Shown here: piece after piece, positions 63,881 to 64,000 of the stretch | Position numbering within the stretch: the first letter of the stretch is position 1 | Layout: every line of letters starts with the position of its first letter | From: Chthoniobacteraceae bacterium | Lineage (GTDB): Bacteria; Verrucomicrobiota; Verrucomicrobiia; Chthoniobacterales; Chthoniobacteraceae | Reading direction: 5' to 3' | NCBI GenBank assembly: GCA_028293625.1 | Contig: JAQGOL010000035.1 | Span: 124,001 to 188,000 of the forward strand | Length of the DNA: 64,000 bases | The notes under the pieces: model-generated | The model's database searches: none | Told to the model about the DNA's origin: nothing | The model's input: only the letters and a program-made list of their open reading frames with translations | Position numbers and translations under genes: made by a program

Positions 63881-64000
63881 ATGCCGTCATTTGATATCGT
63901 CTCCGAAGTCGACAAACAGGAACTCGACAACGCCATTAATCAGGCTCGCAAAGAATTGGCGACGCGGTTCGATTTCAAAGGCAGCTCGGCGAGCATCGAA
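63881..64000 (+). CDS. yajQ: YajQ-family nucleotide-binding protein, N-terminal part
   Basis: The gene runs off the right edge; 40 residues are visible, starting [20 protein letters not shown] and including [10 protein letters not shown]. These match the conserved start of the YajQ family, which binds cyclic di-GMP or other nucleotides in some bacteria. The rest of the protein lies outside the window. Confidence 0.92.
   Translation, partial: MPSFDIVSEVDKQELDNAINQARKELATRFDFKGSSASIE

Overview
The window is a 64 kb piece of a chromosome from a member of the Verrucomicrobiota, possibly Spartobacteria/Chthoniobacterales (the class is an inference). Reasons: a DUF1501 / PPC-domain / DUF1549-DUF1553 / cytochrome-c-WD40 operon of the kind seen in planctomycetes and verrucomicrobia, a large secreted NHL-repeat protein, prepilin-like secreted proteins, a complete pyruvate dehydrogenase set, and a Gram-negative envelope (Lol permease, outer-membrane barrel). 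Coding density is high, genes are mostly short operons on both strands, and Shine-Dalgarno sequences are weak or absent before many starts. I saw no insertion sequence, prophage, CRISPR array, rRNA or tRNA.

Layout. 1-2.2 kb: end of a membrane protein, signal peptide peptidase SppA, and an SDR-like protein that lacks the catalytic lysine. 2.2-11.3 kb (minus): four-gene operon of secreted cytochrome-type proteins. 11.6-15.4 kb: a 1264-residue NHL-repeat protein. 15.6-19.5 kb (minus): iron alcohol dehydrogenase, aldehyde dehydrogenase and glutamine-synthetase-like ligase, which looks like a gamma-glutamylation route for an amine or amino alcohol. 19.7-22.9 kb: a secreted clan-A glycosidase-like protein with a duplicated N-terminal module. 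23-30 kb: hemB, coaX, squalene-hopene cyclase, hpnH, and a stand-alone coaB. 30-35.7 kb: PH-domain membrane protein, PepF peptidase, TPR protein, beta-lactamase-like serine hydrolase, SDR, YjbQ. 35.6-40 kb (minus): GcvH-like protein, G3E GTPase, coiled-coil membrane protein and MoxR ATPase. 40-45 kb: cysteine desulfurase, then cdd-mnmG-glycosyltransferase. 45.6-54 kb: pdhA-pdhB-pdhC and lpd, with a SNF2 helicase on the other strand between them. 54-64 kb: an unknown protein, GYF-domain protein, STAS protein, leuS, rdgB, a pseudopilin with a secreted partner, a LolC/E-type permease, an outer-membrane barrel and the start of yajQ.

Nothing here is an obvious large unknown system such as a defence island. 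The observations most worth following are: two parS-like palindromes in and just upstream of mnmG; the coupled GcvH-like/G3E GTPase pair; the GS-like/ALDH/Fe-ADH operon; the SDR with its catalytic lysine replaced by glutamate; and two genes (the glycosyltransferase after mnmG, and rdgB) whose reading frames have no ordinary start codon, each with a well-placed ATG one base out of frame, which may reflect homopolymer errors or unusual initiation.
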